Assembly: GCA_005882155.1 (NCBI GenBank)
Contig: VBCQ01000167.1
Location: forward strand, 1 to 5,536
DNA length: 5,536 nt
Source: Betaproteobacteria bacterium
GTDB taxonomy: Bacteria > Pseudomonadota > Gammaproteobacteria > Burkholderiales > Burkholderiaceae_C
Direction of reading: 5' to 3'
Shown: positions 1-5,445 of the stretch, one piece after another
How the letters are laid out: the number at the start of each line of letters is the position of its first letter
How positions within the stretch are numbered: the stretch's first letter is position 1
Position numbers and translations under genes: made by a program
The notes under the pieces: model-generated
The model's input: the letters and a program-made list of their open reading frames with translations, nothing else
Database searches by the model: none
Told to the model about the DNA's origin: nothing

Positions 1-222
1 CTGCTCGTCTGGGGCGAGCGGCTGCGGCGCGGTCGCGGCTACGTCGTGCATGTGTCTGCGTTCGACGAGGCGCTGCCGAGCGATGCGCAGGCTCAGGCAG
101 AATCGGCCGCGGTCGTCAACCGGGCGATGGAGCGCTTGATCCTGCAACGCCCGCAACAGTACCTGTGGGGTTACGACCGCTACAAGACACCGCGCCGCGT
201 TGCCGTCGACGAGCGCGCGTAG
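1..222 (+). CDS. Lipid A acyltransferase (LpxL/HtrB family), C-terminal end only
   Basis: This is the last 73 codons of a gene that begins before the window; the frame is open from base 1 and stops at TAG 220-222. The peptide has the C-terminal signature of the LpxL/LpxM/HtrB acyltransferases: an AMERLI helix followed by RPQQYLWGYDRYKTPR, equivalent to the family's PEQYxWxHRRFKTRP. Family members are inner-membrane enzymes that move a fatty acyl chain from acyl-ACP onto the lipid A precursor. The catalytic HX4D motif lies outside the window, so activity and acyl position cannot be judged. A complete paralogue starts 20 bases downstream on the same strand, so the two are probably one transcription unit. 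The family call is firm; which member it is stays open. Confidence 0.87.
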   Translation: MLVWGERLRRGRGYVVHVSAFDEALPSDAQAQAESAAVVNRAMERLILQRPQQYLWGYDRYKTPRRVAVDERA

Positions 223-230
223 AAGAACCG

Positions 231-235
231 AAGGA
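231..235 (+). promoter_or_regulatory. Ribosome binding site AAGGA fixing the TTG start of the second acyltransferase
   Basis: AAGGA lies 7 bases before TTG 243-245. This spacing supports TTG 243 over the in-frame GTG at 165, which would overlap the upstream gene by 58 bases and add a low-complexity Arg-rich leader unlike the family. Confidence 0.55.
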
Positions 236-242
236 CCGACTG

Positions 243-1118
243 TTGGGATCGCGACTGTTGCTCGCCGTGCTGTGGCTGCTGCACTGGTTGCCGCTGCCGG
301 CGCTCGCCGGGTTGGGGCGCGGCCTGGGGCGCCTGCTGCATGCGCTCGCAACGTCGCGTCGCAAGATTGCACTGCGCAACCTCGAACTGTGTTTTCCGCA
401 GATGCCGCTCGCGCAGCGCGAGGCACTGGTGCGCGATCATTTCCAGTGGCTCGGCCGCAGCATCCTCGAGCGCTCGCTGCTCTTCTACGCATCGACCGAG
501 CGGCTCAAGCGATTGATCCGCGTCGAAGGCGATGTGCGGCTCGCCGAGCACAGCGAGCGGCCGGTGATGTGGCTGGTGCCGCACTTCATGGGGCTCGACG
601 TGGCCGGTGCAGCGACGCAGCTGTTTCAAAAGCAGCAGGTCGCGTCGATCTATCAAGAGCAAAGCGATGCGGTGATGGACGCCGCAATTCGCCGCGGCCG
701 CTTGCGCTACAACCAAGGCGACGTGTTTCCGCGCAGCGATTCGGCGAAGCCGCTGATCCGAGCGATCCGCCGCGGTTGGGCCTTCTTCAACCTGCCCGAC
801 ATGGATTTCGGCGAGCGCGACGCGGCCTTCGTTCCGTTCTTCGGCGTGCCCTGCGCCACGCTGCTGGCACCGTCACGCATGGCCCGCGCGTTGAACATGG
901 TGGTGCAGCCGGTCGTCGCTGAAATGCTGCCGGGAGGTGAAGGCTACCGCGTGCGCTTTCTTCAGGCGTGGACGCATTTCCCGAGCGACGATGCGCTTGC
1001 CGACACGGCGGCGATGAACCGCTGGATCGAAGAAGAAATTCGCCGCAACCCAGCGCAGTATTTGTGGGTGCACAAGCGATTCAAGACGCGTCCGGCAGGC
1101 GAGCCGTCGCTGTATTGA
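243..1118 (+). CDS. lpxL: Lipid A biosynthesis lauroyl acyltransferase (LpxL/HtrB family)
   Basis: A complete 291-residue member of the LpxL/HtrB acyltransferase family, of normal length. These enzymes acylate the (Kdo)-lipid A precursor from acyl-ACP at the cytoplasmic face of the inner membrane. Visible features are an N-terminal hydrophobic anchor (about residues 5-24), RKIALRNLELCFP (40-52), the catalytic HX4D motif in PHFMGLD (His114, Asp119), a conserved LPDMDFGERDAAFVPFFG block (from about residue 187), and the C-terminal tail QYLWVHKRFKTRP ending PSLY, which closely resembles LpxL tails. The TTG start was chosen for its Shine-Dalgarno spacing and because the hydrophobic anchor follows at once. 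The gene sits 20 bases after a paralogue, and a convergent gene ends about 50 bases beyond its stop. It could instead be LpxP- or LpxM-like; sequence alone does not settle chain specificity, so the symbol is provisional. Confidence 0.9.
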   Translation: MGSRLLLAVLWLLHWLPLPALAGLGRGLGRLLHALATSRRKIALRNLELCFPQMPLAQREALVRDHFQWLGRSILERSLLFYASTERLKRLIRVEGDVRLAEHSERPVMWLVPHFMGLDVAGAATQLFQKQQVASIYQEQSDAVMDAAIRRGRLRYNQGDVFPRSDSAKPLIRAIRRGWAFFNLPDMDFGERDAAFVPFFGVPCATLLAPSRMARALNMVVQPVVAEMLPGGEGYRVRFLQAWTHFPSDDALADTAAMNRWIEEEIRRNPAQYLWVHKRFKTRPAGEPSLY

Positions 1119-1128
1119 GGGTGCCATC

Positions 1129-1163
1129 CCCTCTCCCTCTGGGAGAGGGCCAGGGTGAGGGCC
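1129..1163. repeat. GC-rich dyad, dispersed-repeat type, between convergent genes
   Basis: A perfect 9-bp stem, CCCTCTCCC (1129-1137) with GGGAGAGGG (1141-1149), closes on a 3-base TCT loop and is followed by GGGTGAGGG (1153-1161). This CCCTCTCCC / GGGAGAGGG / GGGTGAGGG layout matches a short palindromic repeat that is common between genes in many proteobacterial genomes (recalled, not searched). It starts 10 bases after the lpxL stop and ends 6 bases before the stop of the minus-strand hydrolase gene. It could therefore act as a bidirectional terminator or transcript-end stabiliser. There is no T-tract on either side, so classical intrinsic termination is not supported. Confidence 0.6.
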
Positions 1164-1169
1164 TTCGGC

Positions 1170-1988
1170 TCAAGCCTTCAGCTCGGAATAGCGGTCGCGA
1201 TACTGCGTGAACCACGCCGTCGCCAGGCCATCGTCGCCATGCCGCAGCGGATGAAAGCGCGGCGAAAAATACGCCAGCACATGCGGCACCAGCACCCAGG
1301 CCAGGCCGCGGCGGCCGACGTAGTAGCTCAGCGCGCCGGCCCAGGTGCGCCAGCGCAGCAGTTGCCCGTCGCGGTAAAGGTTGTGCGTGGTCTGCACCGT
1401 GAGGTCGATGGTGAACAGCAAGCTCACATAGGCGAACCAGGCGACGCGGCGCAGCGCGCCGCCGCCGATCGCGCGATAGACATCGAAGGCGACGGCGCGA
1501 TGCTCGAGTTCCTCGGCGCTGTGCCATGACCACAGCAGCCGCGGCAGCGCGTCGGCACGTTCCAGCCCGAGGCGGCCGTTGAGCGTGACCTGCGCGAACA
1601 AGGCGGTGTAGTGCTCGAACGCCGCCGTCACTGCGAGCCGGCTGGCGAGGCTCACCTTGCTCGACTGCCTGATGCGCCAGGCGATCCAGCGCTGCAGCAC
1701 ATAGTGCAGCCCTTGCCGTTCGAGCTCGGCGTTGTACTGCGCATGCAGGTGGCGGTGCGTCGCCTCCTGGCCGATGAAGCCGCGCACCTGTTCGCACAGC
1801 TCGGGCGATTCGATCAATGGCAGCGCGTCGCGCACGCTGTCGATGAAGAACTGCTCGCCCTGCGGGAAGGTCATCGAGGTGGCGTTGAACAACTGGCTGC
1901 GAAACGCATCGCCGCCGAACCAGTGGCGGGCGAAGCCTTGCTTCAGGTCGATGGACAGTTTGCGAACGATCAAGGTGCTCAAGCGCAT
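1170..1988 (-). CDS. Predicted metal-dependent hydrolase family protein (COG3687/PF10118-like), probable di-iron four-helix protein
   Basis: A 272-residue protein read from ATG 1988 to TGA 1170. The layout VRKLSIDL, a HWFGGDAFRSQLFNATSMTFPQGEQFF block and FIGQEATHRHLHAQYN matches the family named 'predicted metal-dependent hydrolase', for which I know of no characterised reaction. The acidic and His residues fall in a ferritin-like di-iron pattern: Glu45, Glu75xxHis78, Glu125 (in AFEHYTALFA), Glu160xxHis163 (in WHSAEELEHRAVAFD). The 30-50-35 residue spacing fits four antiparallel helices. An oxidase or oxygenase is thus as plausible as a hydrolase. A moderately hydrophobic C-terminal half (from about residue 180) suggests membrane proximity. 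The start is uncertain: upstream in-frame GTG (2015) and TTG (2045) codons exist, but family members begin near the VRKL block, and GGGGA stands only 2 bases before the chosen ATG. It is transcribed divergently from the TetR gene, its likely regulator. Confidence 0.78.
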   Translation of the reverse strand: MRLSTLIVRKLSIDLKQGFARHWFGGDAFRSQLFNATSMTFPQGEQFFIDSVRDALPLIESPELCEQVRGFIGQEATHRHLHAQYNAELERQGLHYVLQRWIAWRIRQSSKVSLASRLAVTAAFEHYTALFAQVTLNGRLGLERADALPRLLWSWHSAEELEHRAVAFDVYRAIGGGALRRVAWFAYVSLLFTIDLTVQTTHNLYRDGQLLRWRTWAGALSYYVGRRGLAWVLVPHVLAYFSPRFHPLRHGDDGLATAWFTQYRDRYSELKA

Positions 1989-2062
1989 TTCCCCAGGCAA
2001 TGGATCACAGGCCACAATCGTGCCGCGCCGTCCCTTGGGCGACAACTCAGTTTCCGCGTCCC
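1989..2062. promoter_or_regulatory. Shared divergent control region of the hydrolase and TetR genes
   Basis: These 74 bases separate two divergent start codons, the usual arrangement for a TetR-family repressor and its target. On the minus strand, TTGTCG (2045-2040) and CACGAT (2022-2017) are 17 bases apart, a weak sigma-70-like promoter about 28 bases before the hydrolase ATG. An imperfect palindrome at 2011-2024 (GGCCACAATCGTGCC, pairing except for two positions) overlaps that -10 box and is a candidate TetR operator. I see no good promoter for the tetR direction and no Shine-Dalgarno before its ATG. The boxes and operator are inference; the divergent arrangement itself is clear. Confidence 0.35.
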
Positions 2063-2704
2063 ATGCCGCTCACGTCATTGCAAGCCATCGTCTCACCGAG
2101 AAAAACGCCATCGCAAGCCCGCGCCCAACGAACCTTGGACACGCTGTTCGAAGCGACGGCTCAGGTTTTAATGCAGCAGGGCGAAGCGGGCTTCACGACC
2201 AACCGCGTGGCCGAGCGTTCGGGGTTTTCGATCGGCACGCTGTACCAATACTTCCCCAACAAGCAATCGCTGCTGCGCGGATTGATCGAGCACGAGCGCC
2301 GCCGTTCGATGGCGCAGCGCCAACGCTTTCTGCGCGAGGCCAAGGCGCAGGGCTTGAGCGTCCAGGAGGTGCTGCGCCAGTACATCCACAGCAGCATCGA
2401 CGAGTTCGGCAGCGGCAGCGCAGCCAAGCGCATGCTGGTGCAGCTGGCGTGGCGCAACGACGATCAGGCGGCGTTCGCGAGGGCGCTCGACGACATGGCG
2501 GCCTTCATCCTCGAGCTGCTGCGCGGCCTGAACGACCCGGCGCTGCGCGCACCCAACGAAGCCCAGGTCTATGTTCTGACCCGCGCGGTGATGGGCGCGA
2601 TCCGGTCGGCCAGTCTCGAAGGGTCGGCGATGCTCGATGCACCGGAGTTCAAGGACGAGATGGTGAAGCTCGCGTGGGGCATGCTGCGCCGGGAGCCCGG
2701 ATAA
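2063..2704 (+). CDS. TetR/AcrR-family transcriptional regulator
   Basis: A 213-residue protein of standard TetR length. The N-terminal DNA-binding domain is textbook: helix 1 TLDTLFEATAQVLMQQG (about 24-40), then the helix-turn-helix TTNRVAERSGFSIGTLYQYF (45-64) followed by NKQSLL. The C-terminal two-thirds is helical and would carry ligand binding and dimerisation; the inducer cannot be read from sequence. ATG 2063 was chosen because the in-frame start at 2000 would add 21 residues lacking any family feature. No Shine-Dalgarno precedes ATG 2063. The gene diverges from the hydrolase gene across 74 bases, so autoregulation and control of that gene is the simplest model. Its stop lies 7 bases before dapF on the same strand, so dapF may be partly transcribed from the tetR promoter. 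It is unlikely to be a specific regulator of dapF. Confidence 0.92.
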   Translation: MPLTSLQAIVSPRKTPSQARAQRTLDTLFEATAQVLMQQGEAGFTTNRVAERSGFSIGTLYQYFPNKQSLLRGLIEHERRRSMAQRQRFLREAKAQGLSVQEVLRQYIHSSIDEFGSGSAAKRMLVQLAWRNDDQAAFARALDDMAAFILELLRGLNDPALRAPNEAQVYVLTRAVMGAIRSASLEGSAMLDAPEFKDEMVKLAWGMLRREPG

Positions 2705-2711
2705 TCGCCCC

Positions 2712-3563
2712 ATGCGACTTCGCTTCACCAAGATGCAAGGCGCGGGCAACGACTTCGTCGTGCTCGACGCGACGGCCTCGCCCATCGAGTTGTCATCCGA
2801 GCAAGTGCAGCGGCTCGGCGACCGGCGCTTCGGTGTCGGTGCCGACCAGATCCTCGTCGTCGAGCGCAGCGACACGCCGGGGGTCGACTTCCGCTATCGC
2901 ATCTTCAACAACAGCGGCGACGAGGTCGAGCACTGCGGCAACGGCGCGCGCTGTTTCGTTCGCTACGTACGCGACAAGGGCCTCATCGACCGCGACACGA
3001 TCCGCGTCGAGACGATGAACCGGCTGCTCGAGCTGCGCTTGCAAAGCGACGGCCGGGTCACGGTCGACATGGGCGCGCCGGTGTTCGACCTCGCACAAGT
3101 TCCGTTCGACGCGTCGGGCCTCGAGGCGAAGCGCATCAACGGATTTCCGCTGTGGACACTCGACGTCGATGCTCTGCAGGTGAGGGTGGCCGTGCTGTCG
3201 ATGGGAAACCCGCACGCGGTGCAGATCGTCGACGACCTCGATGACGCGCCGGTCGCGTCGCTCGGGCCGCTGATCGAGCAACACACGCGCTTTGCGCGCC
3301 ACGTCAATGCCGGCTTCATGCAAGTGATCGACCGTCGCCACATCCGCCTGCGCGTGCATGAGCGTGACGCCGGCGAGACGCTGGCGTGCGGCACCGGCGC
3401 GTGCGCGGCCGTCGTCGCCGGCATTCGCCTCGGCCTGCTCGATGAGCGTGTCGACGTGCAGGCGCGTGGCGGTGGCCTGACGATCGAGTGGCGCGGCGGC
3501 GATGAGCCAGTGCTGATGACCGGGCCCGCGCAAACCGTTTTTGAAGGAGAGATCGAGCTGTGA
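2712..3563 (+). CDS. dapF: Diaminopimelate epimerase
   Basis: DapF interconverts LL- and meso-diaminopimelate in the cytosol, giving the precursor for lysine and for the peptidoglycan cross-link. The 283-residue product is close to the usual 275-280. It starts with the family opening FTKMQGAGNDFVVLD (6-19) and carries both active-site cysteines of the two-base, PLP-independent mechanism: Cys75 in EHCGNGARC and Cys226 in ETLACGTGAC. The substrate-contact segment MGNPHAV (164-170) is also present. Both halves of the pseudo-symmetric fold are complete. ATG 2712 is the only start that keeps the N-terminal motif. It lacks a good Shine-Dalgarno (the nearest, GGGAG at 2691-2695, is 16 bases away). 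The last codons overlap the next gene by 4 bases, and dapF, DUF484 and xerC form a conserved operon core (compare E. coli dapF-yigA-xerC). Confidence 0.98.
   Translation: MRLRFTKMQGAGNDFVVLDATASPIELSSEQVQRLGDRRFGVGADQILVVERSDTPGVDFRYRIFNNSGDEVEHCGNGARCFVRYVRDKGLIDRDTIRVETMNRLLELRLQSDGRVTVDMGAPVFDLAQVPFDASGLEAKRINGFPLWTLDVDALQVRVAVLSMGNPHAVQIVDDLDDAPVASLGPLIEQHTRFARHVNAGFMQVIDRRHIRLRVHERDAGETLACGTGACAAVVAGIRLGLLDERVDVQARGGGLTIEWRGGDEPVLMTGPAQTVFEGEIEL
3544..3550 (+). promoter_or_regulatory. Ribosome binding site AAGGAGA for the DUF484 gene
   Basis: AAGGAGA inside the last codons of dapF lies 9 bases before GTG 3560. This strong site settles the GTG start that overlaps the dapF stop as GTGA, and points to translational coupling. 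Confidence 0.75.
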
Positions 3564-4237
3564 GCATTCAGGGAATCACCGAGCAGGACATCGCCAACTA
3601 CCTCGCCAACACGCCGGGCTTTTTCGAGCGCAACGCCGAGCTGCTGAGCGCGATCCATCTGACCAGCCCGCATGGCCAGCGCGCGGTGTCGCTGCAGGAG
3701 CGGCAAATGGAAATGCTGCGCGACAAGAACAAAGGCCTCGAGCTGAAGATCATCGAGATGATTCGCCACGGGCAGGAGAACGTCGCCATCGCCGACAAGC
3801 TGCACCGCTTCACGCGCGCGATCATGCTCACGTCGAACCCCGCCGAGTTGCCCGACGTGGTGGTCCATCAGCTGATGCACCAGTTCATGATCCCGCAAGG
3901 CGGCATCCGCGTGTGGGGCGCGGCGCCGGCGTTCGCGAGTCTGCCGTTCGCCCGAAGCGTCAGCGACGACGCGAAGAGCTTCGCGGCGAGCTTGAGCTTG
4001 CCGTACTGCGGCGTGAACTCGGGCTTCGAGGCGGCGTCTTGGTTGGAGGACCCGTCATCGGTGATGTCGCTCGCGCTGATCCCGCTGCGTCATGGCGCGA
4101 ATGGTTCGGCCTTCGGCATGCTGGTGCTCGGCTCGCCGGATCCGACGCGCTATGCGGCTGACATGGGCACCGAATTCCTGATGCGCATCGGCGAGATCGC
4201 GAGCGCGGGCTTGACGAGGCTGCTGCCGGCCCGATGA
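3560..4237 (+). CDS. DUF484 family protein (YigA-like)
   Basis: A 225-residue protein matching the DUF484 family, to which E. coli YigA, encoded between dapF and xerC, also belongs. The N-terminal part has the typical ITEQDIANYLANTPGFFERNAELL opening (6-29), then SPHGQRAVSLQERQMEMLRDKN (36-57) leading into a helical, possibly coiled-coil linker (about 45-85). The rest (about 90-225) looks like a GAF-type domain with alternating short hydrophobic strands. No catalytic residues are evident and the molecular role is unknown to me. The family is often drawn as a sensor or scaffold, but that is inference. The GTG start is supported by AAGGAGA 9 bases upstream and by overlap with the dapF stop. Its own stop overlaps the xerC start as ATGA, so the three proteins are probably made from one coupled message. 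Confidence 0.9.
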   Translation: MSIQGITEQDIANYLANTPGFFERNAELLSAIHLTSPHGQRAVSLQERQMEMLRDKNKGLELKIIEMIRHGQENVAIADKLHRFTRAIMLTSNPAELPDVVVHQLMHQFMIPQGGIRVWGAAPAFASLPFARSVSDDAKSFAASLSLPYCGVNSGFEAASWLEDPSSVMSLALIPLRHGANGSAFGMLVLGSPDPTRYAADMGTEFLMRIGEIASAGLTRLLPAR

Positions 4238-5199
4238 GCATGGCGGCGATCGAGCGCGTCGAACTGCACGACGACTTGAGCCGTCATCTGATTCATTTGC
4301 AAGTGGAGCGGCGCCTGGCGACACGCACACTCGCGATTTATCTCGAAGCCTTCGAGCGCTTGCAGCGGTTCGCCGATGCTGCGCCGGTGGCGCTGCGGGA
4401 GGTCCAGCCGCAGCATGTGCGCCGCTGGGCCGGCAAGCTGCACTCGCAAGGCCTCGCGTCGCGCAGCATTGCCCTCGTGTTGTCAGCGTGGCGCGGCTTC
4501 TATCGCTGGCTCGGCCGCGACGGGCTCGTCGCATTGAACCCGGTCGAGGGCGTGCGCGCACCGAAGGCCGCCAAGCCGCTGCCGAAGGCCTTGTCAGTCG
4601 ACCAGGCGGTGGCGCTCGCCGAGCAGCACGACGATGCCGAGCTGCCTGCGCTGGCTGCGCGCGATCAATGTATCGTCGAGCTGCTGTACGGCTGTGGCCT
4701 GCGCGTCGGCGAACTGATCGGCCTCGACGTTCGAGCGAGTGCCGAGGCTGCTGGCTGGATCGACGCGAGCGACGCCACCGCCCATGTCCTCGGCAAAGGC
4801 AGCAAGCGCCGCAGCGTGCCGGTCGGGGCTCCGGCGCTGAAGGCATTGCACGACTGGCTCGCGTCGCGCGACACGCTCGTGGCGATCGATCAAGCTGCGT
4901 TGTTCGTCAATCAGCGCGGCACACGGCTCACCGCGAGCCAGCTGCGCGCGCGACTCAGGCGGGGCGCGCTGCAGGCCGGGTTACCGACGCATGTCCACCC
5001 GCATATGCTGCGTCACTCGTTCGCGTCGCACCTGCTGCAGTCGAGCGGCGATCTGCGCGCTGTGCAAGAGCTGCTTGGCCACGCGAACATCACGACGACG
5101 CAGGTCTATACGAAGCTGGATTTCGGGCACTTGTCGAAGGTGTATGACGCGGCGCATCCGCGGGCGAAGAAGAAGAGCACACCCAACCGTTCGCCCTGA
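4234..5199 (+). CDS. xerC: Site-specific tyrosine recombinase XerC
   Basis: XerC acts with XerD at the chromosomal dif site to resolve chromosome dimers at division. The 321-residue protein has the SAM-like N-terminal core-binding domain (about 10-105, with RTLAIYLEAFERL) and the catalytic domain (about 117-305). All six active-site residues are present: Arg157 in YGCGLRVGEL, Lys188 in LGKGSKRR, His257 and Arg260 in HPHMLRHSFASHLL, His283 in LGHANI, and the nucleophile Tyr292 in TTQVYTK. H-R-H-Y spacing (3, 23, 9) equals that of E. coli XerC. Identity as XerC rather than XerD or a phage integrase rests mainly on the dapF-DUF484 neighbourhood. ATG 4234 overlaps the previous stop (ATGA); an in-frame ATG at 4240 is the alternative. 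After the usual end (DAAHPRAKKK), the tail STPNRSP and the stop codon are encoded by the first copy of a dispersed repeat. Confidence 0.96.
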   Translation: MSMAAIERVELHDDLSRHLIHLQVERRLATRTLAIYLEAFERLQRFADAAPVALREVQPQHVRRWAGKLHSQGLASRSIALVLSAWRGFYRWLGRDGLVALNPVEGVRAPKAAKPLPKALSVDQAVALAEQHDDAELPALAARDQCIVELLYGCGLRVGELIGLDVRASAEAAGWIDASDATAHVLGKGSKRRSVPVGAPALKALHDWLASRDTLVAIDQAALFVNQRGTRLTASQLRARLRRGALQAGLPTHVHPHMLRHSFASHLLQSSGDLRAVQELLGHANITTTQVYTKLDFGHLSKVYDAAHPRAKKKSTPNRSP

Positions 5200-5428
5200 G
5201 CTCGAAGGGCTCGCGCACACCCACCCCCGTTCGCCCTGAGGTATCGAAGGGCTGTTCGCATACTCCAACACCCCCGTTCGGGCTGAGCTTGTCGAAGCCT
5301 GCGCACTGGCACCAACCCTTCGACAGGCTCAGGGCGAACGGGAGTGTGGGTGTGGGGCCCAACCCCTCACCTCAGGGCGAACGGGGGTGGTGTGTCTGCC
5401 AGCCCTTCGACAAGCTCAGGGCGAACGG
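5178..5428. repeat. Array of six dispersed quasi-palindromic repeats, three forward then three reverse
   Basis: The unit reads CCGTTCGCCCTGAGCTTG followed by TCGAAGGGCT (28 bases). Forward copies: 5187-5211 (TTG lost from the middle), 5227-5253 (middle changed to GTA), 5274-5300 (CGGGC/AAGCC variant). Reverse copies: 5314-5341, 5371-5384 (half copy), 5401-5428 (exact consensus). Within one unit CCCgTTCG can pair with CGAAGGG, so each copy is a weak hairpin. A CACACCCA-like flank precedes copies 1 and 2 and is found inverted next to copies 4 and 5, so the duplicated unit is longer than the core. It closely resembles short intergenic repeats common in many high-GC proteobacteria (recalled, not searched). 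No gene or credible ORF lies in 5200-5445. The first copy overlaps the 3' end of xerC; the last ends 17 bases before the RlmI-like start codon. Confidence 0.9.
5274..5341 (+). terminator. Large imperfect hairpin formed by repeat copies 3 and 4 after xerC
   Basis: Copies 3 (5274-5300) and 4 (5314-5341) face each other across 13 bases. They pair over CCGTTCG/CGAACGG, CTGAGC-like and TGTCGAAG-like blocks, with two short GG/CC mismatch bulges. Copy 2 plus its CACACCC flank (5216-5253) can compete for the same partner arm (up to 5354). Such a structure could end or protect the dapF-DUF484-xerC message. No T-run follows, so terminator function is only possible, not shown. Confidence 0.35.
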
Positions 5429-5432
5429 GAGT

Positions 5433-5437
5433 GGAGA
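5433..5437 (+). promoter_or_regulatory. Ribosome binding site GGAGA before the RlmI-like gene
   Basis: GGAGA stands 8 bases before ATG 5446 and supports that start. It begins only 5 bases after the last repeat copy, so the repeat is close to or inside this gene's leader. Confidence 0.6.
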
Positions 5438-5445
5438 ATCCCCGC

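Noticed and set aside
165..242. Use of GTG 165 as the start of the second acyltransferase
   Set aside because: It would overlap the previous gene by 58 bases and add a 26-residue Arg-rich leader; TTG 243 has a Shine-Dalgarno at proper distance and gives the family's normal length.
1732..3018. A 428-codon open frame on the + strand across the hydrolase, tetR and dapF genes
   Set aside because: It overlaps three well-supported genes on both strands, has Arg/Ala/Ser-rich low-complexity sequence, and is the stop-poor off-frame expected in high-GC DNA.
2963..3898. A 311-codon open frame on the minus strand, antisense to dapF and DUF484
   Set aside because: It is antisense to two genes of certain identity, has no recognisable motif, and arises from GC bias in the opposite frame.
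4055..4846. A 263-codon minus-strand frame antisense to DUF484 and xerC
   Set aside because: Its composition is extremely rich in Arg, Ala and Ser with no domain pattern, and it lies opposite the catalytic XerC sequence.
4234..5199. A mobile-element integrase marking an integrated island
   Set aside because: Although it is a tyrosine recombinase, the dapF-DUF484-xerC order and XerC-like spacing identify the housekeeping enzyme; no attachment-site duplication or tRNA is visible.
5090..5362. Small minus-strand frames across the repeat array
   Set aside because: They are made largely of repeated peptide translated from the repeat units, have no ribosome site and overlap the xerC 3' end.
5178..5428. 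A CRISPR array
   Set aside because: Repeats switch strand, spacers are short (about 13-30 bases), irregular and themselves repeat-like, and no cas gene is near.
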